Source: Bordetella parapertussis
GTDB lineage: Bacteria > Pseudomonadota > Gammaproteobacteria > Burkholderiales > SG8-39
Length of the DNA stretch: 35,545 nt
Assembly (NCBI GenBank): GCA_945897475.1
Contig: CAMDFL010000029.1
Span: 1 to 35,545, forward strand
Reading direction: 5' to 3'
The translations under genes were made by a program, and so were the position numbers. Under the pieces are notes generated by a model. The model saw nothing but the letters and a program-made list of their open reading frames with translations, was not told the origin of the DNA and made no database searches. How positions within the stretch are numbered: position 1 is the first letter of the stretch; every line of letters begins with the position of its first letter. Shown in pieces: positions 15,959 through 22,992 of the stretch.

Positions 15959-16525
15959 ATGCAGCGACGTACTTTGCTGGGAATATTGACATTTGCATCC
16001 TTGCCGGGATTTAGCGGGCAGACGTTTGCGCAGGGCGCGGCCAATAAAGGCGGCAAGGCAGTGGAAGATTTGCAGAAAACCTGGAAAACCCTGCTCGCCG
16101 ATGGTGCCGACGTGGCCACCAGCGCCGAATCGCTTAAGCTGGGGAAGGAAGAATGGCGCAAGCGTCTGTCGTCTGCGGCCTATAACGTGCTGCGCGAAGA
16201 AGGCACCGAACGCGCCGGCAGCAGTCCGCTCAATGATGAGAAGCGCCCAGGTGTCTATACGTGCGCAGGTTGCAAGCTGCCATTGTTTAGCTCGGCGATG
16301 AAATTCGACAGCGGCACCGGTTGGCCGAGTTTTTTCACATTTATCCAGGGCACCCTTGGCACCAGCCGAGATTTCAAGCTGATTTTCCCGCGCACCGAGT
16401 ACCACTGCGCGCGCTGCGGTGGACACCACGGCCACTTGTTCGACGATGGTCCTCAGCCTACCGGTCAACGCTATTGCAACAACGGCGTGGCGCTGCGCTT
16501 CATTCCAAAAACCGACAAGGCCTGA
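15959..16525 (+). CDS. msrB: exported peptide-methionine (R)-S-oxide reductase MsrB
   Basis: The 188-residue protein has an N-terminal leader MQRRTLLGILTFASLPGFSG with a twin arginine, so it is probably a Tat or Sec exported, periplasmic form. The MsrB domain has zinc ligands Cys102, Cys105 (CAGC), Cys150 and Cys153 (CARC), the substrate motif SGTGWPSF (118-125), HHGHLFDDGP, and the resolving motif RYCNNGVALRF with catalytic Cys173. It reduces the R form of methionine sulfoxide in damaged proteins. Compared with the usual RYCINSAAL the residues after Cys173 are slightly changed. The start is ATG 15959 because AAAGGAGG is 6 bases upstream. No MsrA or thioredoxin-like partner is adjacent. Confidence 0.95.
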   Translation: MQRRTLLGILTFASLPGFSGQTFAQGAANKGGKAVEDLQKTWKTLLADGADVATSAESLKLGKEEWRKRLSSAAYNVLREEGTERAGSSPLNDEKRPGVYTCAGCKLPLFSSAMKFDSGTGWPSFFTFIQGTLGTSRDFKLIFPRTEYHCARCGGHHGHLFDDGPQPTGQRYCNNGVALRFIPKTDKA

Positions 16526-16578
16526 GGCGGCCTAATCCGGCTTCAAGCTGATAGCCTTCACCAAACTCGGGAATGATT

Positions 16579-16607
16579 TGTGCGATGCTCTTGCAGAGCA
16601 TCGCACA
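16579..16607. terminator. perfect 13-bp hairpin between convergent genes
   Basis: TGTGCGATGCTCT (16579-16591) and AGAGCATCGCACA (16595-16607) form a perfect stem with the three-base loop TGC. It lies between msrB and the TfdA-like gene, which converge, so it probably stops or protects transcripts from both sides. There is no T run directly after it on either strand, so it is not a textbook intrinsic terminator. Confidence 0.6.
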
Positions 16608-16627
16608 GTACAGTAGCTTTTAATCTC

Positions 16628-17494
16628 TTATTCCGCGTGTTCCAAAACCGTGGTCCGGCGCATATCGCGAGGATAGCGGGTGTCATCGAACGGTGTGGCG
16701 CGATGCATGGTGGCGAGATTGTCCCAGATGAGCAGGTCGTAGAGCTGCCATTTGTGGCGAAAGATGAATTGGGCTTGCGTGGCATGCGAGGTGAGTTCGG
16801 CCAACAGCGCGCGACCCTCGTCGATAGGCCAGCCAACGATATGCGAGGCGTGTGCGGCAAGATAAAGCACACGGCGGCCCGATCCCGGGTGCACATGCGA
16901 GAGCGAGTGGTGTGATGGCGGGCGCGTCGCCTGCTCGGCCGCACTGACATCGGACATGCCGGCAAGCGCGCGCGAGTACCAGATCGAATGTTCGACCTTT
17001 AGAGGCTCGATTTTCTTTTTCATCGCCTCGGGCAAGGCGTCGTAGGCGGCGCGCATATCGGCGAACTCGGTATCGGCGCCTGCGGGCGGGATCTGGTGCG
17101 CGGCAAGCAAGGACAGGGTCGCGCGATTGGCATCGAAGGAGACATCGGTGTGCCACAAAAGATTGCCGCGTCCATAGGCGCGGCGCCGGTCATCATCGGG
17201 GAGCAGCTTGCCGTCGTTATCGATATTGCCCACGTCGATTAACTCCGGGAAGGCCAGGCGCGATTTCGAGTTGCCGACCATGGTGAGCATTTTCATTTTT
17301 TGCAGCGGGCCCAGGCGCCGGGTGAAATCCACCTGCTGCGCGTCGGTGAAAGGCCGGGCATGGCGGATCACGCCCACCGCATACTGATTCATTGCGTCCT
17401 GAAACCCGCGAACCTGGCTCTCGTTGACGGGTTGGGACAGATCGATGCCGTGCAGTTGCGCGGCGAACAGGGGATGAAGCGGGGTGATGGTCAT
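16628..17494 (-). CDS. TfdA-like 2-oxoglutarate-dependent dioxygenase
   Basis: The 288-residue protein resembles 2,4-D dioxygenase TfdA (287 residues) more than taurine dioxygenase: it shares NPLHPLFAA-type opening (TPLHPLFAAQLHGIDL), TEFADMRAAYDALP (142-155), the GAHASHV-like segment AAHASHIVGWPIDEGRALL and the C-terminal MWDN-type motif. Iron ligands are His115-x-Asp117 (LWHTD) and His264 (TMHRATPF); Arg279 or Arg280 should bind 2-oxoglutarate. Members cleave aryloxyacetates or other ether or sulfate acids in the cytoplasm. Many TfdA homologues in soil and plant-associated bacteria act on unknown substrates, so herbicide degradation is not claimed. It is a single leftward gene divergent from the SET-domain gene. 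Confidence 0.9.
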   Translation of the reverse strand: MTITPLHPLFAAQLHGIDLSQPVNESQVRGFQDAMNQYAVGVIRHARPFTDAQQVDFTRRLGPLQKMKMLTMVGNSKSRLAFPELIDVGNIDNDGKLLPDDDRRRAYGRGNLLWHTDVSFDANRATLSLLAAHQIPPAGADTEFADMRAAYDALPEAMKKKIEPLKVEHSIWYSRALAGMSDVSAAEQATRPPSHHSLSHVHPGSGRRVLYLAAHASHIVGWPIDEGRALLAELTSHATQAQFIFRHKWQLYDLLIWDNLATMHRATPFDDTRYPRDMRRTTVLEHAE

Positions 17495-17564
17495 GGGACG
17501 TATTATCTCAACGAACGCTGAATTGCGTGTATGGATTGTGGGTATGATTTACGTGTGTGCGAAT

Positions 17565-17592
17565 TTGTAAGCCTGCGGCCCGTCGGTAGAAT
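17565..17592 (+). promoter_or_regulatory. possible sigma-70 promoter for the SET-domain gene
   Basis: TTGTAA at 17565-17570 and TAGAAT at 17587-17592 are separated by 16 bp and lie about 40 bp before the start codon. Both boxes match the consensus in four or five of six bases. This is only pattern evidence. Confidence 0.35.
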
Positions 17593-17633
17593 GCGCGATT
17601 TTTAAATCCTTACTGATAAGCGATTACGATCAA

Positions 17634-18113
17634 ATGGAATCCGTGATACCAGTTTCAGCAGGTAACAGCAGGACCAGTAAAACGCGGCGCATAGTGACGC
17701 GCCGTTCCAGCATTCACGGCAAAGGCGTTTTCGCCACCATTCGTATCAGCACGGGTACGCGCCTCATCGAATATAAAGGCGAGCGCATCACCGACGAGGA
17801 AAGTGAAGCCTTGTACACCGATACAACACACACTTTTCTTTTTATGCTCGAGGACACCCGGATAATCGACGGCGGCCAGAACGGTAACACCTCGCGCTGG
17901 ATCAATCATAGCTGCGAACCCAACTGCGAGGCTAACGAAGAAGATGGTCGCGTCTATATTGACGCACTGCGCAACATCGAAGTCGGTGAGGAAATCAGCA
18001 TCGATTACAACCTCTATCTCGAAGGTCGCTACACCGCAAAATTGAAAAGCGAATACGCTTGCGGTTGCGGCGTGCCCAGCTGCCGCGGCACTCTCCTGGC
18101 GAGTAAGCGCTGA
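17634..18113 (+). CDS. SET-domain protein lysine methyltransferase-like
   Basis: The 159-residue protein is nearly all SET domain. It opens with the SET-N pattern SIHGKGVFA (26-34), has the pseudoknot motif RWINHSCEPNCEAN (88-101), then GEEISIDYN (118-126), and a post-SET cysteine set CGCGVPSC (143-150). These are the AdoMet and lysine-channel elements of SET methyltransferases, which in eukaryotes methylate histones. Bacterial homologues are short single-domain proteins whose targets are mostly unknown; ribosomal or nucleoid proteins are possibilities. The three post-SET Cys plus Cys94 would supply a zinc site near the active site. It is divergent from the TfdA-like gene and followed by a dispersed repeat. 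Confidence 0.9.
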   Translation: MESVIPVSAGNSRTSKTRRIVTRRSSIHGKGVFATIRISTGTRLIEYKGERITDEESEALYTDTTHTFLFMLEDTRIIDGGQNGNTSRWINHSCEPNCEANEEDGRVYIDALRNIEVGEEISIDYNLYLEGRYTAKLKSEYACGCGVPSCRGTLLASKR

Positions 18114-18150
18114 GTTGATATCGGTCGGCGCAGGCCCGAAGGATTAATCA

Positions 18151-18310
18151 CTTACTTACGGTCTAAGGGTTGACAATTCTGGCGAAGATCCAGGGTTTGT
18201 AGTAATCCCGCCCAAATGTAGCCTTGCGCTTTTTCAACTTTACAAATTGGCGGGGAAACTGGCCTTAATAACGCCCCGTTTGGTTCCGGATCCACCGGCT
18301 TAGGAGTAGC
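18151..18310 (+). repeat. full copy of the dispersed hairpin repeat (copy A)
   Basis: This 160-bp element is similar along its length to 29281-29450 (shared TTACTTAC, CTAAG, GTTGACA, TTCTGGC, TTGCGCTTTTT, TTTGGTTCCGG). It can form three hairpins: CTGG/CCAG (18179-18193), a long stem between CCCGCCCAAATGTA (18207-18220) and TACAAATTGGCGGG (18241-18254), and CCGG/CCGG (18286-18298). Arm sequences of the main stem differ from the other copy but remain complementary. It lies in the gap after the SET gene, 64 bp before the RDD gene, and may be a mobile palindromic repeat or a structured RNA. Confidence 0.7.
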
Positions 18311-18373
18311 ATTATTCCGACACAGCCGATTTGTCAGTAAGCCGCGCTTGAATGTCAATTCAGGGAGGTAACG

Positions 18374-19426
18374 ATGGCCGGCCAAAACCACGCAGCATCC
18401 ATGGACCGCGAGAATCCAATTGAAGTGAGCCGCGCTGTCGGTCACGCGCAATATGCGGGATTTTGGCTGCGTGTTCTGGCTATGTTCGCCGATAGCGCGC
18501 TGCTATTTTCGCTGTGCTTTATTTTAGTCATCGTTTTGAGTTTTGTCGGCGAAATCGGCGTAACGATAGGCAGCGGCGCCTTTATTCTGATCCAGATCTT
18601 GTACTGGCCGATAATGCATGCATCCGAGCGCCAAGCCACCTTCGGCAAGGCCATGGTCGGCATCAAGGTCACACATGTAGAGGGTGATCGAATCTCGATG
18701 CTGCGCTCTTTCGGGCGCGAGATGGCAAAGATCGTCTCCTGGCTGCCCATGGGAATCGGCTTTTTGATCGCCGCATTCACCGGGAAACAGCAGGCGCTGC
18801 ACGACATGATTGCCTCGACTGTGGTGGTGCGCGATGGCGACGCGCACATCGCCCGAACGCTGGTGGTGACGGCAGTGGGCTACGCCGTACCCTTCATCGC
18901 GATTCCGCTGTTCGGCATGGCATTTTTTGCCGGCGTGCTTGCGAGCGTGATGGGCGACATGCAGGGTGAAATGAAAAAACCGCCTTCACCGCCGCCGGCG
19001 GTCTCAAAACCTGTCGCGCCCAATCCTGCGGCGCCCGAACCTATCGCGCCCATTACATCGGTGAACCCGCCTCTGGCCAGCGCCACATCCGTGGCGATAC
19101 CCGTGGAGCGTATTGATGCGGCTCCGCTCGAAACCAGTGCGCAGCAACGCAACGGCGGCGCACCCAAAGCGGCCGCCCCGAACCCGGCAGCCGCCCCTAT
19201 TGCCGTACAGGAGCCTAAGCCCTGCGTGATAAAACCGGTGATGACAGATGAAGAGATCAGTGCCTGCCGGCGCCGCGATCCCGCGCCCGCAACATCGGGC
19301 GCCAGCGCCGCGCCACTAGCGACCGTCGTAGTAACTTCGCTACCCGTTGTCACGCCGGCGCTTGTTTCTTGCCAAATAAAGGCGGTGATGACCAACGAGG
19401 AAATCGACAACTGCCGACGCCGTTGA
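18374..19426 (+). CDS. RDD-family membrane protein with repeated Cys motif in a Pro/Ala-rich tail
   Basis: The N-terminal half (20-195) is an RDD domain: AGFWLRVLAMFADSALL (28-44) carries the R and D residues that name the family, and hydrophobic segments lie near 37-58, 62-82, 122-136 and 162-192. KAMVGIKV and QQALHDMIASTVVV are also typical. RDD proteins are inner-membrane proteins; some have been proposed to be ion antiporters, but most have no known role. Residues 200-350 form a long Pro/Ala-rich tail unusual for the family, holding two copies of an 18-residue motif, at 284-301 and 333-350, each of the form C-x-IK-x-VMT-(D/N)-EEI-xx-CRRR. GGGAGG lies 5 bases before the ATG. Confidence 0.85.
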   Translation: MAGQNHAASMDRENPIEVSRAVGHAQYAGFWLRVLAMFADSALLFSLCFILVIVLSFVGEIGVTIGSGAFILIQILYWPIMHASERQATFGKAMVGIKVTHVEGDRISMLRSFGREMAKIVSWLPMGIGFLIAAFTGKQQALHDMIASTVVVRDGDAHIARTLVVTAVGYAVPFIAIPLFGMAFFAGVLASVMGDMQGEMKKPPSPPPAVSKPVAPNPAAPEPIAPITSVNPPLASATSVAIPVERIDAAPLETSAQQRNGGAPKAAAPNPAAAPIAVQEPKPCVIKPVMTDEEISACRRRDPAPATSGASAAPLATVVVTSLPVVTPALVSCQIKAVMTNEEIDNCRRR

Positions 19427-19538
19427 AGTTCGTTGTGGAAATCCGCCGATAAATTCGCAGCAACGAAGTCGGGCGTAAAATGCGCGTCCGCGTGCGCTTC
19501 CAAGCCGCGTAGCAGTGATATACAAGGGGAGACGTTTC

Positions 19539-20867
19539 GTGGCGAAAAAGAAGAAAGCTTCCGAACCAAAGATCGTCCGGCCTGACGACATCAACCCCAA
19601 TCACAACTGGAGTCGTCCGGTTGGCGCACCCGGCCATACCCAAGTGGATTTCGAGGAGCGCATCAACTTCCGGCGCTTGCATGATTATCGCCTTGGGCGC
19701 ACGCGCGCGGCGCTAAACCAATCCGGTCTGGGCGCTTTGTTATCGTTCGATCAGAACAATATTCGCTACACCACCAGCACTGTTATTGGCGAATGGGCGC
19801 GCGACAAGCTGACTCGCTATTCCCTGCTTACCGGCAACGGTGATCCGTATATCTGGGATTTCGGCTCGGCAGCCAAACATCATCGTCTGAGCGCGCCGTG
19901 GTTGTGTCACGACCATTGCCGTGCCGGGATGCTGGGTTTGCGCGGTGCGGTGGGTTCGGATACCACCTTATTTCGTGACGCCGCCAAGGAGATCAAGGCG
20001 ATTCTGGTGGCCGAAGGCGTGGCCGACATGCCCCTGGGGCTCGATGTGGTCGAGCCGCCAATGCTGTTCGAATTGCAGAAACTCGGTATCGAAGTGCGAG
20101 ATGGCCAGCAGGTCATGTTGCAGGCGCGTGAGGTCAAAAACATTGATGAACTGACGCTGCTCAACATGGCCGCTGCCATGGTCGATGGCGTCTATCAGGA
20201 TATCGCCGAGGCGCTCAAACCGGGCGTCAAGGAATCCGAGATTGTCGCGCTTGCCACCGCGCGGCTCTACGGCATGGGTTCGGATTGTGTCGAGGCGATT
20301 AACGCGATTTCGGGCGAGCGTTGTTCACCGCATCCGCACAACTTTACCGACCGGCTGATTCGTCCCGGCGATCAGGCGTTCTTCGACATTATTCAATCCT
20401 TCATGGGTTATCGCACCTGCTACTACCGCACCTTTAACGTGGGGCGTGCCACCTCATCGCAGCGCACGGCATATCGCAAGGCGCGCGAGTGGATGGATAA
20501 GGCGATCGATTTGTTGAAACCGGGCATGTCCTCTGATCGCGTGGCGCGGGTGTTGCCAAAAGCACAGGACATTGGTTTCTCGAGTGAGATGGAAGCATTT
20601 GGACTCAATTTCTGCCATGGATTGGGCTTGGGCTTGCATGAACGCCCGTTGATATCTCGCCTGACTTCATTCAGGGAACCCATCGAATTGAAAGCAGGTA
20701 TGGTGTTTGCTGTTGAAACCTACTGTCCGGCAAGCGACGGCATATCGGCGGCGCGCATCGAAGAGGAAGTGATCCTGACCGATAAGGGAGCGCAAATCAT
20801 TTCGCTGTATCCAGCGGAAGAATTGCCCATTGCAAACCCCTACGACAGACAGCATCGTTTTTCCTGA
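19539..20867 (+). CDS. M24 family metallopeptidase-like protein (Xaa-Pro peptidase/DddP relatives) with an altered metal site
   Basis: From GTG 19539 (AGGGGAG 7 bases upstream) the protein has 442 residues: a creatinase-like N-terminal domain with SFDQNNIRYTTST (69-81) and an M24 pita-bread domain from about 200. Four of the five usual metal ligands can be placed: Asp283 (FFDI), His360 (FCHGLGLG), Glu393 (FAVETYC) and Glu408/409 (RIEEEV). The second Asp, expected near 294 in a DxTR motif, is replaced in GYRTCYYRTF. M24 members include Xaa-Pro peptidases, creatinase and the DMSP lyase DddP. The lost ligand makes simple dinuclear peptidase activity doubtful; a lyase or hydrolase acting on a small catabolic substrate is possible. 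It directly precedes the E1/E2 genes. Confidence 0.85.
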   Translation: MAKKKKASEPKIVRPDDINPNHNWSRPVGAPGHTQVDFEERINFRRLHDYRLGRTRAALNQSGLGALLSFDQNNIRYTTSTVIGEWARDKLTRYSLLTGNGDPYIWDFGSAAKHHRLSAPWLCHDHCRAGMLGLRGAVGSDTTLFRDAAKEIKAILVAEGVADMPLGLDVVEPPMLFELQKLGIEVRDGQQVMLQAREVKNIDELTLLNMAAAMVDGVYQDIAEALKPGVKESEIVALATARLYGMGSDCVEAINAISGERCSPHPHNFTDRLIRPGDQAFFDIIQSFMGYRTCYYRTFNVGRATSSQRTAYRKAREWMDKAIDLLKPGMSSDRVARVLPKAQDIGFSSEMEAFGLNFCHGLGLGLHERPLISRLTSFREPIELKAGMVFAVETYCPASDGISAARIEEEVILTDKGAQIISLYPAEELPIANPYDRQHRFS

Positions 20868-20950
20868 GTGGCGCCGGCAGCCGCCGGGACGAGGGCATTC
20901 AGGCGGTGTTCAGCCCAAACAATTTTCCGCATTGATGAGGTAGCCAAACA

Positions 20951-22021
20951 ATGAGCAACAGTGCAATGAGCAGCACGGCGCTGAGCAGTACCGCCGAGAG
21001 CGGCACCGGCGAAAGCATCACCGGCGAAAGTATCACCGCAAAACTATCCGATGCCACGCGCCTCGCGCTGTATCGGCAGATGACGGAAATCCGCTATTGC
21101 GAAAAGCGGGCGTACGACCTGTTTCTGCAAAACCTGGTCAAGGGCACCAGCCATTTGGCGCTCGGTCATGAAGCCGTGGCCGCCGGCTTTGGCGTCGCCA
21201 TGAACAAAGATGACTACACCTTCTGCACTTATCGCGGCCATCACCACACGCTTGCGCGAGGCGCCTCGATGCTGTCGGTGTTAGGGGAACTCATGGGTCG
21301 GCAATGCGGATTGATGAAAGGCAAGGGCGGTTCAATGCATTTGACCAGTGTCGAGCACGGCGTTATGGGCTCGTATGCCATTGTCGGTGCGCATTTGCCG
21401 GTGGCTGCGGGTGCAGCCTGGTCGGCGCAGTATCGCGGGACCAAACAAGTCGCAGTGGCCTTCTTCGGTGATGGCGCCACCAATATCGGTGCGTTTCACG
21501 AGGCTTTGAATCTTGCTTGCGTGTGGAAATTGCCGGTGGTATTTGTGTGCGAAAACAACGGCTATATGGAATACACGCCTATCCGCAGCGTCACCGCGGT
21601 CGAGCAACCCGCCGCCGATCGCGCCGCTGCATATGGTCTGCCGCGCATTTTGATCGATGGCAATGACGCTGAGGTGGTGTATCAGGCGGCCTGCAATGCC
21701 ATCGAGCAGGCACGCGCCGGCGGTGGCCCGTCCTTGATCGAGTGCCTTACCTACCGTCACAGCGGTCACTCACGCGCCGACCCCGGAAAGTACCGACCAA
21801 AGGCCGAGGTGGAAGAGTGGATGAAAAAAGACCCGGTGGTGGTGTATCGCATCCGCTTGCTGGAGTCCGGTGTTGCCGAATCGACGCTGGATGAAATTGA
21901 CGCTGAGGCGATGGCCACCCTGGATGCGGCGACCGAGGCGGCGAAGGCTTCGCCCTTGCCCGAGATTGCCAGCGCATATACCGATGTATTTGCAAATGGA
22001 GGTGCGGCATGGCGCAACTAA
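20951..22021 (+). CDS. thiamine-diphosphate-dependent dehydrogenase E1 alpha subunit (pyruvate/acetoin dehydrogenase type)
   Basis: The 356-residue subunit has the thiamine diphosphate motif GDGATN (173-178) through ENNGY (201-205), the YRGHHHTLARG segment (94-104), KGKGGSMH (123-130) and the phosphorylation-loop-like TYRHSGHSRADPGKYR. Together with the next gene it forms the alpha2beta2 E1 that decarboxylates a 2-oxo acid or cleaves acetoin. The sequence is close to the acetoin/pyruvate group rather than branched-chain E1, but I cannot fix the substrate. The first 34 residues are a low-complexity extension built from six pentapeptide repeats and encoded by a 15-bp minisatellite. The last 13 bases overlap the E1 beta gene, so the two are translationally coupled. 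Confidence 0.93.
   Translation: MSNSAMSSTALSSTAESGTGESITGESITAKLSDATRLALYRQMTEIRYCEKRAYDLFLQNLVKGTSHLALGHEAVAAGFGVAMNKDDYTFCTYRGHHHTLARGASMLSVLGELMGRQCGLMKGKGGSMHLTSVEHGVMGSYAIVGAHLPVAAGAAWSAQYRGTKQVAVAFFGDGATNIGAFHEALNLACVWKLPVVFVCENNGYMEYTPIRSVTAVEQPAADRAAAYGLPRILIDGNDAEVVYQAACNAIEQARAGGGPSLIECLTYRHSGHSRADPGKYRPKAEVEEWMKKDPVVVYRIRLLESGVAESTLDEIDAEAMATLDAATEAAKASPLPEIASAYTDVFANGGAAWRN
20954..21043 (+). repeat. six-unit 15-bp minisatellite within the E1 alpha gene
   Basis: Directly after the start codon six 15-bp units encode SNSAM, SSTAL, SSTAE, SGTGE, SITGE and SITAK. Units 4 and 5 are the closest pair. The period is a multiple of three, so changes in copy number keep the reading frame. 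Confidence 0.75.
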
Positions 22022-22989
22022 GTTATCGCGACGCGGTGTCCGCGGCAATCGCTCAGGAAATGGCGCGCGATACGCGCGTGGTGCTGCTCGGAGAAGACGC
22101 CGCCGCAGCGGGAGGTGTATTCAAGACAACGGTGGGTCTGCTCGAACAATTCGGCCCGACGCGGGTGCGCGATACGCCGATCTCGGAACTCGCCATTCTG
22201 GGCGCCGCAATGGGCGCATCCATGACCGGCTTGCGGCCCATCGCAGAAATCATGTTCTCGGATTTTCTCGCCTGTTGCTGGGATTACGTGGCCAATGAGA
22301 TCGCGAAAACGCGTTACATGAGTGATGGGCAGTTGGAGGTTCCGCTGGTCATTCGCACCGCCAATGGCGCGGGTTCGCGTTTTGGCGCTCAGCATTCGCA
22401 AAGCGTGGAGAACTGGGCGATGGCGATACCGGGCCTCAAAGTGGTGGCGCCCTCCAATGCCGCCGATGCCAAGGGCCTGCTCGCCTCGGCTATCCGAGAT
22501 CCCGACCCGGTGATTTTCTTCGAACACAAAAGCCTTCTGGGCAACAAGTGCGAGGTGCCCGATGGCGAATATCTGGTGCCGCTTGGCCAAGCTGCAGTGC
22601 TGCGCGAAGGCAAGGACGCCACCATCATTGCGCTTGCCGCGATGGTGCCGCGCGCGCTGAAAGCGGCGGAAACACTGGCCGCCGAGCATGGCATTTCGGC
22701 AACCGTCATTGACCTGCGCTGCCTGGTGCCGCTGGATACCAAAACCATCCTCGCGCATTCGGCTCGCACCGGCCGGGTATTCACCGTAGAAGAAAATCCG
22801 CGCCTGTGCGGGTGGGGCGCCGAAGTCGCATCAATCATTCAGGAAGAAGCCTTCAGCTCGCTCAAAGGCCCGATCATGCGCATCACTACCCCGCATATCC
22901 CATTGCCCGCCGCGGACCAGCTCGAAGACGCGGTCATCCCCTCGGTGGCGCGCATCATTAACGAGGTTCGCAAAGCTTTGGGAAAATAA
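22009..22989 (+). CDS. dehydrogenase E1 beta subunit (pyruvate/acetoin dehydrogenase type)
   Basis: The 326-residue protein matches the E1 beta (transketolase pyrimidine-binding) subunit: RDAVSAAIAQEMARDTRVVLLGEDAA (7-32) includes the cofactor-activating Glu of the GED motif, followed by RVRDTPISELAILGAAMGAS, RFGAQHSQSVENW (about 124-136) and FEHKSLL. The C-terminal domain has VIDLRCLVPLDTKTI and VEENPRLCGWGAEVAS. It pairs with the E1 alpha product. The ATG lies inside the end of the alpha gene with GGAGGTGCGGC just upstream, showing tight coupling. The E2 gene begins three bases after its stop codon. Confidence 0.94.
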   Translation: MAQLSYRDAVSAAIAQEMARDTRVVLLGEDAAAAGGVFKTTVGLLEQFGPTRVRDTPISELAILGAAMGASMTGLRPIAEIMFSDFLACCWDYVANEIAKTRYMSDGQLEVPLVIRTANGAGSRFGAQHSQSVENWAMAIPGLKVVAPSNAADAKGLLASAIRDPDPVIFFEHKSLLGNKCEVPDGEYLVPLGQAAVLREGKDATIIALAAMVPRALKAAETLAAEHGISATVIDLRCLVPLDTKTILAHSARTGRVFTVEENPRLCGWGAEVASIIQEEAFSSLKGPIMRITTPHIPLPAADQLEDAVIPSVARIINEVRKALGK

Positions 22990-22992
22990 ACT

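Noticed and set aside
15743..16468. Leftward open frame of 241 codons antisense to msrB
   Set aside because: The msrB motifs are complete on the other strand; only unrelated shadow sequence is seen here.
16628..17494. Assignment as a true 2,4-D dioxygenase
   Set aside because: The similarity to TfdA is clear, but no tfdBCDEF genes are nearby and many homologues act on other substrates.
18151..18310. Integron attC site or insertion sequence
   Set aside because: No integrase, transposase or attC core sites are visible; only a small palindromic repeat is supported.
19539..20867. Annotation as the DMSP lyase DddP
   Set aside because: The protein shares the M24 fold and an N-terminal resemblance, but iron-site Asp residues of DddP are missing and context gives no DMSP genes.
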